A stretch of DNA of 64,000 bases from Bacillota bacterium (GTDB taxonomy: Bacteria; Bacillota; Clostridia; Christensenellales; UMGS416). The notes under the pieces are model-generated. The model did no database searches, had not been told where the DNA came from, and was given only the letters and a program-made list of their open reading frames with translations. The stretch is taken from assembly GCA_023435705.1 (NCBI GenBank), contig JAEYRH010000016.1:186001-250000 (forward strand), read 5' to 3'. Both the position numbers and the translations under genes were made by a program. Position 1 is the first letter of the stretch; the number at the start of each line of letters is the position of its first letter. Of this stretch, positions 1 through 8,488 are shown in pieces.

Positions 1-819
1 GAAGGCAACATAGTTGAGATGGGTCTGGAAGACTATGTGTCTGGCGTGCTGGCTGCCGAAATGCCGGCATCATTTTCCATGGAAGCGTTGAAAGCGCAGG
101 CAGTCGCAGCCCGAACGCTGGCTGTCTATAAGATTATGCACGGAGGTTGCTCCCGATATCAAGGGGCGGATATTTGCGGCGACTCCGACCATTGCCAGGC
201 ATATTTGGAAGTCAGTGGGCAAAAAGCCAAGTGGAAGGCTGAATATGAGCAATATCGTGCCAAGCTACACACTGCGGTGGATCAAACCGCTGGCAAGATC
301 ATTACCTATGATGACAAACCCATTCTGGTGTTGTTTCACGCATCAAGCGCCGGATACACCGAGGATGTGGAGAATGTCTACTCCCAGGCGCTTCCATATC
401 TGAGAAGTGTGCCCAGCCCTGGTGAAAGCATGGTTACCAACCTGCAATCACAGGAGGAATTTGACCGGGCATGGTTTGTTTCCACCATTAACAAGGCATA
501 TCCGAAGGCAGGACTGAAGGCGCAGCAGCTGGAGAAGCAGGTTTCGGTGTCAGAACGATACCCCTCTGGGAGGGTGAGTGCTTTGAAGCTGGGCGGTGTC
601 AAGATCACCGGCGTGCAGTTTCGACGCCTGGTTGATATCCGCTCAGCGAATTTTTCCATCACGTTCAACAAATACTCCGTGGTAGTAACCTCTGAGGGTT
701 ATGGCCATGGCGTTGGCATGAGCCAGAATGGCGCAGAGGCAATGGCTCGTGAGGGAAGTAATTATGTCGATATTCTCAAATACTACTACACCGGCGTTGA
801 AATTATTAATATGGATTAA
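1..819 (+). CDS. spoIID: SpoIID/LytB-family sporulation protein (5' partial)
   Basis: SpoIID is a lytic transglycosylase that, with SpoIIM and SpoIIP, drives membrane migration during forespore engulfment. The frame is open from base 1 and its residues fit the family before the first internal ATG at 19, so the true start with its membrane anchor lies off the window. Visible family signatures are EMPASF followed by ALKAQAVAARTLA near the start, which carries the glutamate used for catalysis in the family, and GHGVGMSQNGA near the C terminus. The neighbour downstream is spoIIQ, another engulfment gene. In the family the gene is under sigma E; its promoter is not in view. The assignment is firm; the length cannot be judged. 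Confidence 0.93.
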   Translation, partial: EGNIVEMGLEDYVSGVLAAEMPASFSMEALKAQAVAARTLAVYKIMHGGCSRYQGADICGDSDHCQAYLEVSGQKAKWKAEYEQYRAKLHTAVDQTAGKIITYDDKPILVLFHASSAGYTEDVENVYSQALPYLRSVPSPGESMVTNLQSQEEFDRAWFVSTINKAYPKAGLKAQQLEKQVSVSERYPSGRVSALKLGGVKITGVQFRRLVDIRSANFSITFNKYSVVVTSEGYGHGVGMSQNGAEAMAREGSNYVDILKYYYTGVEIINMD

Positions 820-984
820 GCGTTCATATCATCTTTTTCTATAGTCTGTCTGTATAAAGAGGCAAGCCTTGCCGCACCCTGATACAAGTGCATAACGGAC
901 TTTGTGGAATATCAAAAAGAAAACCTTTCATAATCCGTATTTTCATGCCGTTTGTGGCAATAATACACCACAGGAGGTATGAAG

Positions 985-1683
985 ATGGAAAACAAATCAA
1001 ACGAGAAAAAAGGCACCGAAGGGCGGCGCGGTCGTATGAAGAAGCTGATGAACAAATATGGCATCGCCGTTGCGTTGTTTGCCTGCGCTGCAATCGTGGC
1101 CGGCACATGGTTGTTTACCGATGGCAACCTGATGGGTGCAAAATCAACGCCATCACCAAAACCCACGGCAACCAAAGCGGCACCTGCCGGTAACAATCAG
1201 TCGCAAAGCCTGATCGACGCTATCAGGTCAGCAATGCCGTCACCACAGGCATCCGCTGCACCCAAGCTGATGCCCGACATGATCAAGCCAGTCAAAGGCA
1301 ACATCAATAAGAAGTTTGCTTATGACAATCTGGTGTTCATGAAAACGCTCAATCAGTGGTCCACACATTTCGGTGTCGACATTTCCGGCAAAATTGGCGA
1401 CGATGTTGTGGCTGCTGTCAAAGGCACCGTTGAAAGCACCTATAAGGACCCGTTGCTGGGCAATTGCGTGAAGATCAAGAGCAATAACGACATCGTGTGT
1501 GTCTATGCGGGCTTGGTCAACACAACCACTGTGAAAAAGGGCGATGCCATTGAAGCCGGCGAGTTGATTGGCCAGATTGGGAATACAGCGTCATGCGAGG
1601 CCACAGAAGATCCGCATCTGCATTTCGAGGTTTGGCTGAAAGATACGCCCAAAAACCCGGAGCCGTATTTCATTTCAAAGTGA
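985..1683 (+). CDS. spoIIQ: SpoIIQ-like M23 metallopeptidase, forespore membrane
   Basis: Forespore protein that pairs with SpoIIIAH to form the intercellular channel during engulfment. The 232-residue product has a short basic N terminus, one membrane segment (about residues 25-45), a Pro/Thr/Ser/Ala-rich linker and a C-terminal LytM/M23 domain. Both zinc motifs are intact: HFGVD (H128, D132) and HLHFE (H211, H213). In Bacillus subtilis the domain is degenerate, while clostridial SpoIIQ keeps it, so this protein is predicted to be able to cut peptidoglycan. AGGAGG at 972-977 sits 7 bases before the ATG at 985 but only 1 base before the in-frame ATG at 979, so 985 is the better start. It lies between spoIID and mreB; its partner spoIIIAH is at 44.1 kb. 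Confidence 0.9.
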   Translation: MENKSNEKKGTEGRRGRMKKLMNKYGIAVALFACAAIVAGTWLFTDGNLMGAKSTPSPKPTATKAAPAGNNQSQSLIDAIRSAMPSPQASAAPKLMPDMIKPVKGNINKKFAYDNLVFMKTLNQWSTHFGVDISGKIGDDVVAAVKGTVESTYKDPLLGNCVKIKSNNDIVCVYAGLVNTTTVKKGDAIEAGELIGQIGNTASCEATEDPHLHFEVWLKDTPKNPEPYFISK

Positions 1684-1696
1684 TGAGTATATAACG

Positions 1697-1732
1697 TCTC
1701 TTTTGGCCCGGCAACCGCCGGGCCAAAAGAGA
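1697..1732. terminator. Perfect 16-bp hairpin after spoIIQ
   Basis: Arms 1697-1712 and 1717-1732 are exact complements around an AACC loop. No real T-tract follows on the + strand. It separates spoIIQ from mreB, so it may be a terminator, an RNA 3' end stabiliser, or both. Confidence 0.7.
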
Positions 1733-1850
1733 TTTCAACATGTTTGAGAGATTTTTGATTGACGTGCAACCGGTGAAAGATTAGAATATATCAGAAGTAG
1801 ATATGCATTGATCACAGCCGGTTGTATACAGAAATGAGGTATGTGAATAT

Positions 1851-2888
1851 ATGTGGGGTGTCCAGGATATCGGGATTGACCTTGGCACAGCCAGCGTTTT
1901 GGTGTATGTGAAGGGCAGGGGCATTGTGCTTCGCGAGCCGTCAGTGGTCGCAGTGGACAAGACAAATGGCCGTCTCCTTGCTGTGGGTGAAGACGCCCGC
2001 AGGATGCTTGGCCGTACACCGGGCAACATTGTAGCTGTACGCCCGCTTCGTGAAGGCGTGATTTCCGATTACAGCTATACCGAAATGATGCTCAGGCATT
2101 TCCTGAACAAAGTGGTTGGCCGCAGGTTGTTCTTCAAGCCGAGGGTTATGGTCTGCGTGCCCAGCGGTGTCACCGAGGTGGAAAAGCGCTCAGTCAGAGA
2201 AGCAACACTTGATGCCGGAGCCAGCAAGACCTTTCTCATTGAGGAACCAATTGCTGCGGCGATCGGCTCTGGCATTGATATCAGCAAGCCATACGGCAGC
2301 ATGATCGTTGACATCGGCGGCGGCACAACTGACATCGCAGTCATCTCATTGGGCGGGGCTGTGGTATCCGAATCCATTAAAGTTGCAGGCGACAAGTTTG
2401 ATGACGCCATCGTCAGATACATGAGGAAGAAGCACAATCTCCTGATCGGGGAACGTACAGCCGAAGATATGAAGATCAACATTGGTTCGGCTTATCAGCG
2501 CAAGGAGCCGCAGTATATGGAGGTTACTGGCCGTAACCTCATTTCAGGGCTGCCCAAAACGCTCACTATCAGCGCTGACGAAATGGTAGAGGCGCTGGAA
2601 GAAACGGTTCAGGCCGTGTTGGAAGCAGTTCACAGTGTGCTGGAACGCACGCCGCCGGAGCTTTCTGCGGATATTTACGACCATGGGATTGTAATGACTG
2701 GCGGCGGGGCGCTGCTGTATGGATTGGATATGCGCATCCAGCAGCACACCAGGGTGCCTTGTTACGTGGCGGAAGACGCCATTTCCTGCGTGGCCATCGG
2801 TACCGGCAAAGCACTGGAGGACTACGACAAATACCTTATGTCCAACATGTCTCAGCCGTTCCGTGACTATTCGGTAAAGAAATTTTAG
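1851..2888 (+). CDS. mreB: MreB/Mbl-family cell shape protein
   Basis: Bacterial actin homologue that forms filaments under the membrane and guides lateral wall synthesis. The 345-residue length is normal. The first phosphate loop appears as DIGIDLGTASVLVYV near residue 5, the second as DIGGGTTDIAVISLGG in mid-protein, and the adenosine motif as MTGGGALLYG near the C terminus. TGAGGT at 1835-1840 lies 10 bases before the ATG. In many clostridia an mbl-type mreB closes a spoIID-spoIIQ-spoIIID locus. Here spoIIID is absent between spoIIQ and mreB. Whether this is MreB, Mbl or MreBH in role cannot be settled from the sequence; the locus suggests Mbl. Confidence 0.92.
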   Translation: MWGVQDIGIDLGTASVLVYVKGRGIVLREPSVVAVDKTNGRLLAVGEDARRMLGRTPGNIVAVRPLREGVISDYSYTEMMLRHFLNKVVGRRLFFKPRVMVCVPSGVTEVEKRSVREATLDAGASKTFLIEEPIAAAIGSGIDISKPYGSMIVDIGGGTTDIAVISLGGAVVSESIKVAGDKFDDAIVRYMRKKHNLLIGERTAEDMKINIGSAYQRKEPQYMEVTGRNLISGLPKTLTISADEMVEALEETVQAVLEAVHSVLERTPPELSADIYDHGIVMTGGGALLYGLDMRIQQHTRVPCYVAEDAISCVAIGTGKALEDYDKYLMSNMSQPFRDYSVKKF

Positions 2889-2902
2889 TAGCATCCCCCA
2901 AC

Positions 2903-2935
2903 AAGGCGCTGCAGCAACGCGGCGCCTTTTTATTT
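2903..2935 (+). terminator. Rho-independent terminator of mreB
   Basis: AAGGCGC (2903-2909) pairs with GCGCCTT (2922-2928) and runs directly into TTTTTATTTT. A classic terminator 15 bases after the mreB stop. Confidence 0.85.
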
Positions 2936-2966
2936 TGTAATATATTGTGCAGCTAGGAGAAGGATT

Positions 2967-3455
2967 ATGCGCATGATGGAAACACCACGGCTCGCTCTCC
3001 GGCTTTTTACGCTGCAGGATGCTGAAACGGTCTGGCGATTGAGCGGGGAGGAAGCTTATCGGAGGTGGCTCCCCGATCAGGTCTACAAAAATTATAAGGA
3101 AGCGGTAAAAGCTTTGGCATTTCTGATTTCTAAATACAACGGGAGAGAGATGCCTTATGTATTGGCGGTTGAGGAAAAGGTGTCCGGTGAGCTGATTGGC
3201 CATGTGGGTTTGAGCAGGATCCCCCAGGGAGTGGAGATCGGTTACGCAATCGGGCAACGTTATCAGCAGCGAGGATATGCATGTGAAGCTGTAGCGGCCT
3301 TTACCGGCTGGGCCAAGAAAGAGTTTGAGCTTGATCTGCTATATGGCGTGGTGCACTCAGGCAATGGGCCATCCCAGCGGGTGCTGGAAAAAGCCGGGTT
3401 CACCCGTCTGGCAGGCGATATCACTCCGGCTGGAAATATCCTGTATATGAAATGA
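2967..3455 (+). CDS. GNAT acetyltransferase, RimJ/RimL-like
   Basis: A 162-residue acetyltransferase of the GNAT fold using acetyl-CoA. It opens with METPRLALRLFTLQDAE, typical of the RimJ/RimL N-acetyltransferase group. The acetyl-CoA pyrophosphate loop appears as QRYQQRGYACEA, and the C-terminal part has NGPSQRVLEKAGF, the usual cofactor-proximal helix. The start at 2967 has AGGAGAAGG at 2955-2963; a second ATG two codons later is also possible. The substrate (ribosomal protein, other protein N terminus, or small molecule) cannot be told. It stands alone between the mreB terminator and a convergent glycosyltransferase. Confidence 0.85.
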   Translation: MRMMETPRLALRLFTLQDAETVWRLSGEEAYRRWLPDQVYKNYKEAVKALAFLISKYNGREMPYVLAVEEKVSGELIGHVGLSRIPQGVEIGYAIGQRYQQRGYACEAVAAFTGWAKKEFELDLLYGVVHSGNGPSQRVLEKAGFTRLAGDITPAGNILYMK

Positions 3456-3463
3456 GAAGGTGG

Positions 3464-4492
3464 TTATTTTTTTATACGGGTGGGTTTCCTTCCATAACGG
3501 GCATGCAGCCATGAGGCATATGCCAGAGGCCCCACAGGAATTGCCATCAGCCACCACGCGCCGATGGGCGGCAAGCCCAACAAGCCATGCAGCAACCACA
3601 CAAGACCCGCGCAGAGCGCCGTAAACCCGATGGCCATCACGGCGGGCACAGCGGCTCGACGGGAGGGGGAGACCAACCATAACGCAAGCAACCCGACCAA
3701 AGCGGACACCCCGGCGATCCAAGTCACCGCACTTACACCACTGGCATAAGGCACCAGAATCATAAACAGCACCGATGCCAAAAGCCCGCAGACAATGGGT
3801 GATACTGCAAAGCCAAGCAACTTCTTATAAATACGGATGGGGTCCAGCAGCTTGTTGAAATGCGATATCTTGCCATGCTGCACCGTTTCATAAACGGCAC
3901 GCATAGGCACTTCGATATAGTTGATGTGTTTCGTGCGGAAATCCAGCAGCATCACGTTCTCATACTCAAAACGCTCACCCACAGTTTCCATCAAGGCTGG
4001 CAGCGTTTTCATCGGGAATGCTCTCAAGCCGCACTGTGTGTCGCCAAAGGCAAGCCCTGTCAACAAAACAAACGCCAAGCGGGTGATTGTGTTACCAAAC
4101 AAGTTGAGCGCCGGCACTTTCGCCTCAAAAAACTTACGAACACCCAGCACCACATGATTTGGGTGTGAGAGCATTGTTTCCGCAACCATCCGGATTGCTG
4201 ATGGTTCATGCTGGCCATCGGCGTCACAGGTGATCACGCCGGCAGCGTCAGCCATATATTTCAATGTATAATTGAACCCAGTCTTCAATGCCCGGCCTTT
4301 GCCCAGGTTGATTGCGTGATGGATTACGGTGCAGCCGCAGCGCTCCAACTCATCAAACACTGCCAGACAATCGGGCTTGCTGCCGTCGTTGATGATCAAA
4401 AATCGCTCAAAGCCTTCATTTCGGATGCTTTCCACAACATGTAGCAGCATTTGGTCCGGATTGAGAGAGGGGATCATGATGACAACGTTCAT
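3464..4492 (-). CDS. Membrane-bound family 2 glycosyltransferase (DPM1-like)
   Basis: A 342-residue protein with an N-terminal GT-A family 2 domain resembling dolichyl/polyprenyl-phosphate mannosyl- or glucosyltransferases. It opens with NVVIMIPSLNPD, has the nucleotide-sugar loop IINDGSKPD and the DXD-type CDADGQHEP. The last ~130 residues hold about four membrane segments. It probably charges undecaprenyl phosphate with a sugar on the cytoplasmic face for envelope glycan modification. The ATG at 4492 is preferred: GGAG lies 7 bases upstream and a good sigma-A promoter at 4521-4549 would put the mRNA start near 4514, excluding the longer frame up to 4576. Donor sugar and acceptor are unknown. 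Confidence 0.85.
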   Translation of the reverse strand: MNVVIMIPSLNPDQMLLHVVESIRNEGFERFLIINDGSKPDCLAVFDELERCGCTVIHHAINLGKGRALKTGFNYTLKYMADAAGVITCDADGQHEPSAIRMVAETMLSHPNHVVLGVRKFFEAKVPALNLFGNTITRLAFVLLTGLAFGDTQCGLRAFPMKTLPALMETVGERFEYENVMLLDFRTKHINYIEVPMRAVYETVQHGKISHFNKLLDPIRIYKKLLGFAVSPIVCGLLASVLFMILVPYASGVSAVTWIAGVSALVGLLALWLVSPSRRAAVPAVMAIGFTALCAGLVWLLHGLLGLPPIGAWWLMAIPVGPLAYASWLHARYGRKPTRIKK

Positions 4493-4520
4493 CCAATCAC
4501 TCCATGCGTTCATCACAGGT

Positions 4521-4549
4521 ATGATATAGTAGCACCCATACAAAGTCAA
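4521..4549 (-). promoter_or_regulatory. Sigma-A promoter of the glycosyltransferase
   Basis: On the reverse strand TTGACT (4544-4549), 17-base spacer, TATCAT (4521-4526): one mismatch per hexamer. It fixes the start of the glycosyltransferase at 4492. Confidence 0.75.
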
Positions 4550-4636
4550 ACAAATATTGGCATAACCAGTCTTCACAGATCCTGTCGGGGGAATACCTGT
4601 TTGTTAGGCATACAAACAATGTACACGGCTCTTGCC

Positions 4637-4665
4637 TTGACTTTAGTTGTACTTTCCATGATAAT
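4637..4665 (+). promoter_or_regulatory. Sigma-A promoter of the DUF512-der-plsY operon
   Basis: TTGACT (4637-4642), 17-base spacer, GATAAT (4660-4665), about 30 bases before the ATG at 4694. It is back to back with the glycosyltransferase promoter, so this is a true divergent control region. Confidence 0.75.
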
Positions 4666-4693
4666 ATATCTACTTTGAAACAGGCGGAAAAAC

Positions 4694-6004
4694 ATGGGTT
4701 TGCACATTGCCGGTGTGTATGGGCCGGCTAAAAAGGCGGGCATCATGCCCGGTGGCACACTGTCTTCCATTTGCGGCGAGCCGGTGCTGGATTTTGTGGA
4801 CTACAACTGGTTTTCCGCCCAAACGGAGCTTGAGATAACGATTGATAGCAACGGAAAACGGCAAACTTTTTTGATCCGCAAACGCGTTGATGAACCGATT
4901 GGCCTTGATCTGGAGGGGTTATATCCAGACGAAAAACGCTGCGCCAACCATTGTGAATTTTGTTTTGTGGACCAGATGCCCTTCGGCATGCGCGAAAGCC
5001 TTTATGTCAAGGATGATGATTGGCGCTACAGCGTTCTGTTTGGCAATTACATCACGCTGACCAACTTGTCGGAGCGAGAGCTCGAGAGGCTGTGTCGGCG
5101 GGCGCCTTCGCCGCTCTATGTTTCGGTACACGCAACTGATCCTGATCTTCGGGCCTCCATGATGGGAAATCGCAATGCCGGTAGAGTTATGGATCAATTG
5201 AGCCGGTTGGCTGAGGCGGGCATCACAATCCATTGCCAGATTGTGCTTGTGCCTGGCCGAAACGATGGAGATGTGTTGCGGCGCACTCTGACCGATCTCA
5301 ACACCCTGCATCCCTCTGTGCGGACAGTTGCCGTGGTTCCTGTTGGATTGACCAGTCACCGCAGCGCATTGGCTGACTTAAGGCCAGTTGGGCGGCAGGA
5401 AGCGCTGGATGTGGTCGGGATCGTGCATGAGTTTGCGCAATCCTGCCTAACACAGCAAGGCGTGCGGTTTGCTTATGTATCCGATGAAATGGTAGAACGG
5501 GCCGGATTGCCGCCCATGCGTTATCTGGATGGCGAGCATATGCCGCAATTGGCGAACGGTGTGGGGCTTATCAGCGGGATGCTGGATGAATTTGAATGGG
5601 CAAAAAATGAGTTACCCCAATGCCTGCCTCAGGCTCGAACCGTAACCATTGCCACCGGAGTATCGGCTTTCGGGCTCATGGAGAAACTTGCATTGGAGAT
5701 GGAGCAACTCGTTGCTGGCCTTCGGGTGAATGTGCTGAGGGTGGAGAACCGGCTGTTTGGCCCTCAGATCACGGTGGCCGGATTGTTGTGCGGCGCCGAT
5801 ATCGCGCATGCTGCCGCGGGCAATGCATTGGGTGACGAGTTGCTTGTGCCCAATGCAGCACTGAAAAGTGGGGAAGACGTCTTTCTGGATGGATTGACAG
5901 TGCCGGAATTATCACAGAAAATCAATACTCCCGTGAGGGCAGTGGCCTGTGACGGGGCAGCGCTGGCGTTTGCAGCCTGCGGCATGGAGGAACCAATTGA
6001 CTAA
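4694..6004 (+). CDS. DUF512 family protein, PDZ plus radical-SAM-like domain
   Basis: A 436-residue protein of the family often annotated as putative radical SAM enzyme (TIGR03279) or DUF512. Residues 1-65 form a PDZ-like domain (GVYGPAKKAGIMPGG), followed by a three-cysteine motif C83-x3-C87-x2-C90 within CANHCEFCFVD, then a radical-SAM-like barrel with YVSVHATDPDLR. The C-terminal DUF512 part ends near residue 430. The reaction is not known. It overlaps der by 8 bases and is transcribed from its own promoter, an arrangement common in clostridia. AGGCGG at 4682-4687 precedes the ATG. Iron-sulfur binding is inferred from the cysteines. Confidence 0.88.
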   Translation: MGLHIAGVYGPAKKAGIMPGGTLSSICGEPVLDFVDYNWFSAQTELEITIDSNGKRQTFLIRKRVDEPIGLDLEGLYPDEKRCANHCEFCFVDQMPFGMRESLYVKDDDWRYSVLFGNYITLTNLSERELERLCRRAPSPLYVSVHATDPDLRASMMGNRNAGRVMDQLSRLAEAGITIHCQIVLVPGRNDGDVLRRTLTDLNTLHPSVRTVAVVPVGLTSHRSALADLRPVGRQEALDVVGIVHEFAQSCLTQQGVRFAYVSDEMVERAGLPPMRYLDGEHMPQLANGVGLISGMLDEFEWAKNELPQCLPQARTVTIATGVSAFGLMEKLALEMEQLVAGLRVNVLRVENRLFGPQITVAGLLCGADIAHAAAGNALGDELLVPNAALKSGEDVFLDGLTVPELSQKINTPVRAVACDGAALAFAACGMEEPID

Positions 6005-7328
6005 GAAACCGATTGTGGCGATCGTAGGAAAGCCAAATGTTGGGAAATCGACGTTTTTTAACCGCATCATCGGCCGGCAGATCTCCATTGTGGAAGATGT
6101 GCCCGGTGTGACCCGAGACAGGATCTATGCCGACGCCGAGTGGATGGGGCATCGCTTTACGCTGGTTGATACCGGCGGTATTGAGATGGAAAGTGAAGAC
6201 CTGATCAAGCGCCAGATGCGCACCCAGGCCCAGTTGGCTGCTGAAACTGCCGATCTCATCTTGTTTTTTGTGGATGGCCGCGATGGCTTGACCGGTGAGG
6301 ATCATGATGTCGCAGATTATTTGCGCCGGATTCAAAAGCCGGTGTTGTTGGTTGTGAACAAGGTGGACAACGCCACCCGTGAAGAAGCCATGTATGAGTT
6401 TTATGAACTAGGTATCGGTGAGCCAATGGCCATCTCCTCCGTACACGGCCTGGGCACCGGTGATGTGCTGGATGCCGTCATCCGCGAGGTTGAGGCTGTT
6501 CAGGACGATGGAGAAGGCGATGGAGCCGTTCGCATCGCGGTGGTGGGCAAACCAAACGCTGGCAAGTCCTCTCTTGTAAATAGAATCCTGGGGCAGGACC
6601 GCACCATCGTCAGTGACATACCTGGCACCACCCGCGACGCCATCGACACGGCGTTTACCCATGAAGGCAGGCCCTATGTCATCATCGACACAGCTGGCAT
6701 CCGCAGAAAGTCCCGCATTGAGCAGGAGTCGTTGGAGCGGTTTTCGGTGATCCGGGCGCTTTCTGCTGTGCGGCGGAGCGATGTGGCGCTCTTGATGGTG
6801 GACGCTGAGTCAGGTGTGAGCGAGCAAGACGCAAAAATTGCCGGATATGTGCAGGAGTCCGGGAAACCGGCCGTGCTGCTGGTAAACAAATGGGACCTGA
6901 TAGATAAGGACGATTCCACAGTCGGCAAGTATGTTAATGATATAAGATCTCAGATCGTTTTCATGAGTTACGCCCCAATCCTCTTCATCTCGGTGAAGAC
7001 CGGCCAGAGGCTGCACAAATTAATGGAACTTGTGGATCAGGTCTATCAGAGCTCACGGCAAAGGATTACAACCGGCTTGCTCAATGATGTAATTGGCGAC
7101 GCAGTTACTGCCATGGAGCCTCCGTCGGTGAACGGGCGAAGACTACGAATTTATTATTCAACACAGACCGGCATTTCACCGCCGGAATTTACACTTTTTA
7201 CCAATGATGCGGATTTGATGAAGGACAGCTACAGACGATACCTGGAGAACCATCTCAGGAAGACGTTTGATTTTTCCGGCACACCGATTAAACTTGTATG
7301 TAAAAGCAGGCAGGAGCAGGAATCATGA
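5997..7328 (+). CDS. der: GTPase Der (EngA), ribosome assembly
   Basis: Essential tandem GTPase that acts in maturation of the 50S subunit. The 443-residue product has two G domains: the first with GKPNVGKST near residue 10, DTGG and NKVD, the second with GKPNAGKSS near residue 183, DTAG and NKWD. A C-terminal KH-like domain follows (from about residue 355). The start is taken as TTG at 5997, because GGAGG at 5986-5990 is 6 bases away and the family begins at this point (KKPIVAIVG); upstream in-frame codons belong to the overlapping DUF512 gene. It ends in an ATGA overlap with plsY, so translation of the two is coupled. Confidence 0.96.
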   Translation: MTKKPIVAIVGKPNVGKSTFFNRIIGRQISIVEDVPGVTRDRIYADAEWMGHRFTLVDTGGIEMESEDLIKRQMRTQAQLAAETADLILFFVDGRDGLTGEDHDVADYLRRIQKPVLLVVNKVDNATREEAMYEFYELGIGEPMAISSVHGLGTGDVLDAVIREVEAVQDDGEGDGAVRIAVVGKPNAGKSSLVNRILGQDRTIVSDIPGTTRDAIDTAFTHEGRPYVIIDTAGIRRKSRIEQESLERFSVIRALSAVRRSDVALLMVDAESGVSEQDAKIAGYVQESGKPAVLLVNKWDLIDKDDSTVGKYVNDIRSQIVFMSYAPILFISVKTGQRLHKLMELVDQVYQSSRQRITTGLLNDVIGDAVTAMEPPSVNGRRLRIYYSTQTGISPPEFTLFTNDADLMKDSYRRYLENHLRKTFDFSGTPIKLVCKSRQEQES

Positions 7329-7969
7329 ACACCACTCAGATATGGATCACGGTCTTGATTGGCATCGCCGCGTATTTCTTCGGTGGGTTGTCACCTGCTT
7401 TGCTGATCAGTCGTACTGTGACTGGAAAAGACATTCGTGAAACCGGCAGTGGCAATGCCGGTGCAACCAATGTAATGCGTAGCATAGGCGTAAAGGCCGG
7501 CTTGCTCACGTTTCTCCTTGATGTGCTCAAAGGCGTTATACCGACGCTCGTTGCCTTGCTCGTGATGGGTCGGCACACGCTAAACGGTGCTTTAGTGCCT
7601 TATGCCGCCTATTTCGCCGGGTTCATGGTGATTTTGGGGCACACCTTTCCGATGCTTCTTGGGTTTCGCGGAGGTAAAGGCGTAGCCACTTCACTGGGCA
7701 TGTTTTTTGTATTGCAACCCTTGGCCACATTGGTTATGCTGCTTTTTGCCTTATCGATCATGTTTGCGACAGGTTATGTGTCGTTGGGGTCAGTAGTAAG
7801 CCTTGCCTTAACACCTCTTTGTGGCTTTTTGATCCCCGCAATTGGCTGGCACTTCGGTGTCTATGCTTTGTTGGTGGCATCATTGGTTTTGTGGAAGCAC
7901 CGCGAAAACATCATCCGTCTGATCAATGGCACGGAAAACAAAATTGATCCGAAGAAATTGAAAAAATAG
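7325..7969 (+). CDS. plsY: Glycerol-3-phosphate acyltransferase PlsY
   Basis: Integral membrane enzyme that transfers the acyl group of acyl phosphate to glycerol 3-phosphate, the first step of phospholipid synthesis. The 214-residue protein has several membrane segments and the family motifs: GSGNAGATNVMR in the first cytoplasmic loop, GHTFPMLLGFRGGKGVATS in the second, and KHRENIIRLINGTE in the third. Its partner PlsX is not in the window. Start overlaps the der stop as ATGA. No strong terminator follows; the next gene is a spore SASP about 105 bases on. Confidence 0.95.
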   Translation: MNTTQIWITVLIGIAAYFFGGLSPALLISRTVTGKDIRETGSGNAGATNVMRSIGVKAGLLTFLLDVLKGVIPTLVALLVMGRHTLNGALVPYAAYFAGFMVILGHTFPMLLGFRGGKGVATSLGMFFVLQPLATLVMLLFALSIMFATGYVSLGSVVSLALTPLCGFLIPAIGWHFGVYALLVASLVLWKHRENIIRLINGTENKIDPKKLKK

Positions 7970-8075
7970 CATTGATTGCCTCGATGAAAGCGGCGGCGGT
8001 GGACAAACTAAACGTAGCGGAAAGAATACCGGCAACAATCCGGTGGAAATACCGCTGCGCGAAGGAGGTTCAACC

Positions 8076-8249
8076 GTGGCTACAAGGCATAAGGTAATGT
8101 CAGAATCTCTAAAAGAGGAGATTGCCCGGCAAATGGGCGTGGAAGGCACCGTAAGCCGAGAAGGATGGGGTTCAGTGTCCTCTCGTGATTGCGGCAGAAT
8201 GGTCCAGGCAGCCATCGAAATGGCTGAGAACTCGCTGAAAAACAGGTAG
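8076..8249 (+). CDS. Small acid-soluble spore protein, alpha/beta type
   Basis: A 57-residue protein that coats and protects forespore DNA. It carries the alpha/beta SASP pattern: LKEEIARQMGV, then REGWGSVSSRDCGRMV and AIEMAENSL. Start is taken as GTG at 8076 because AAGGAGG (8062-8068) lies 7 bases upstream; the in-frame ATG further upstream at 8043 lacks such a site. The family is normally made late in the forespore under sigma G. GGNNANANT-like -10 boxes occur upstream (GGACAAACT, GGAAAGAAT) but no matching -35 was found at the expected distance, so I do not call the promoter. Confidence 0.88.
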   Translation: MATRHKVMSESLKEEIARQMGVEGTVSREGWGSVSSRDCGRMVQAAIEMAENSLKNR

Positions 8250-8315
8250 CATTAGGCTAAAGCCTTAGCGATCCATTTGGACAACCCGCCAGATAACAGA
8301 ATAACTCCTTTGCAT

Positions 8316-8344
8316 GATGGGAGCTGCATGTCGCAGCTCCCATC
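8316..8344. terminator. Perfect 12-bp hairpin after the SASP gene
   Basis: GATGGGAGCTGC (8316-8327) pairs exactly with 8333-8344 around ATGTC. The following bases (GATGTATTTTG) are only weakly T-rich. A shorter imperfect stem (AGGCT/AGCCT) lies just after the SASP stop. Confidence 0.6.
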
Positions 8345-8411
8345 GATGTATTTTGCCGTGCAGTCATACTGGCAAAAAAATGCAGGTAACCCCCATTTTT
8401 CAACAAAGCGC

Positions 8412-8441
8412 TTGACACACCCAATGATGTGTTTGTATTAT
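8412..8441 (+). promoter_or_regulatory. Strong sigma-A promoter of the unknown acidic protein
   Basis: Perfect TTGACA (8412-8417), 18-base spacer, TATTAT (8436-8441). It is 48 bases before the ATG at 8489 and among the closest matches to consensus in the window, so the downstream unknown gene is probably expressed in vegetative growth. Confidence 0.75.
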
Positions 8442-8488
8442 TAACTTTATGAAAAGATGTCTCGCTGTGGATTCCGCTGGAGAGATAG

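Noticed and set aside
937..964. Sigma F/G-like promoter before spoIIQ (GTATT, GGCAATAAT)
   Set aside because: The -10 fits well, but the spacer is 14 and the start would fall on the ribosome binding site at 972, leaving almost no leader.
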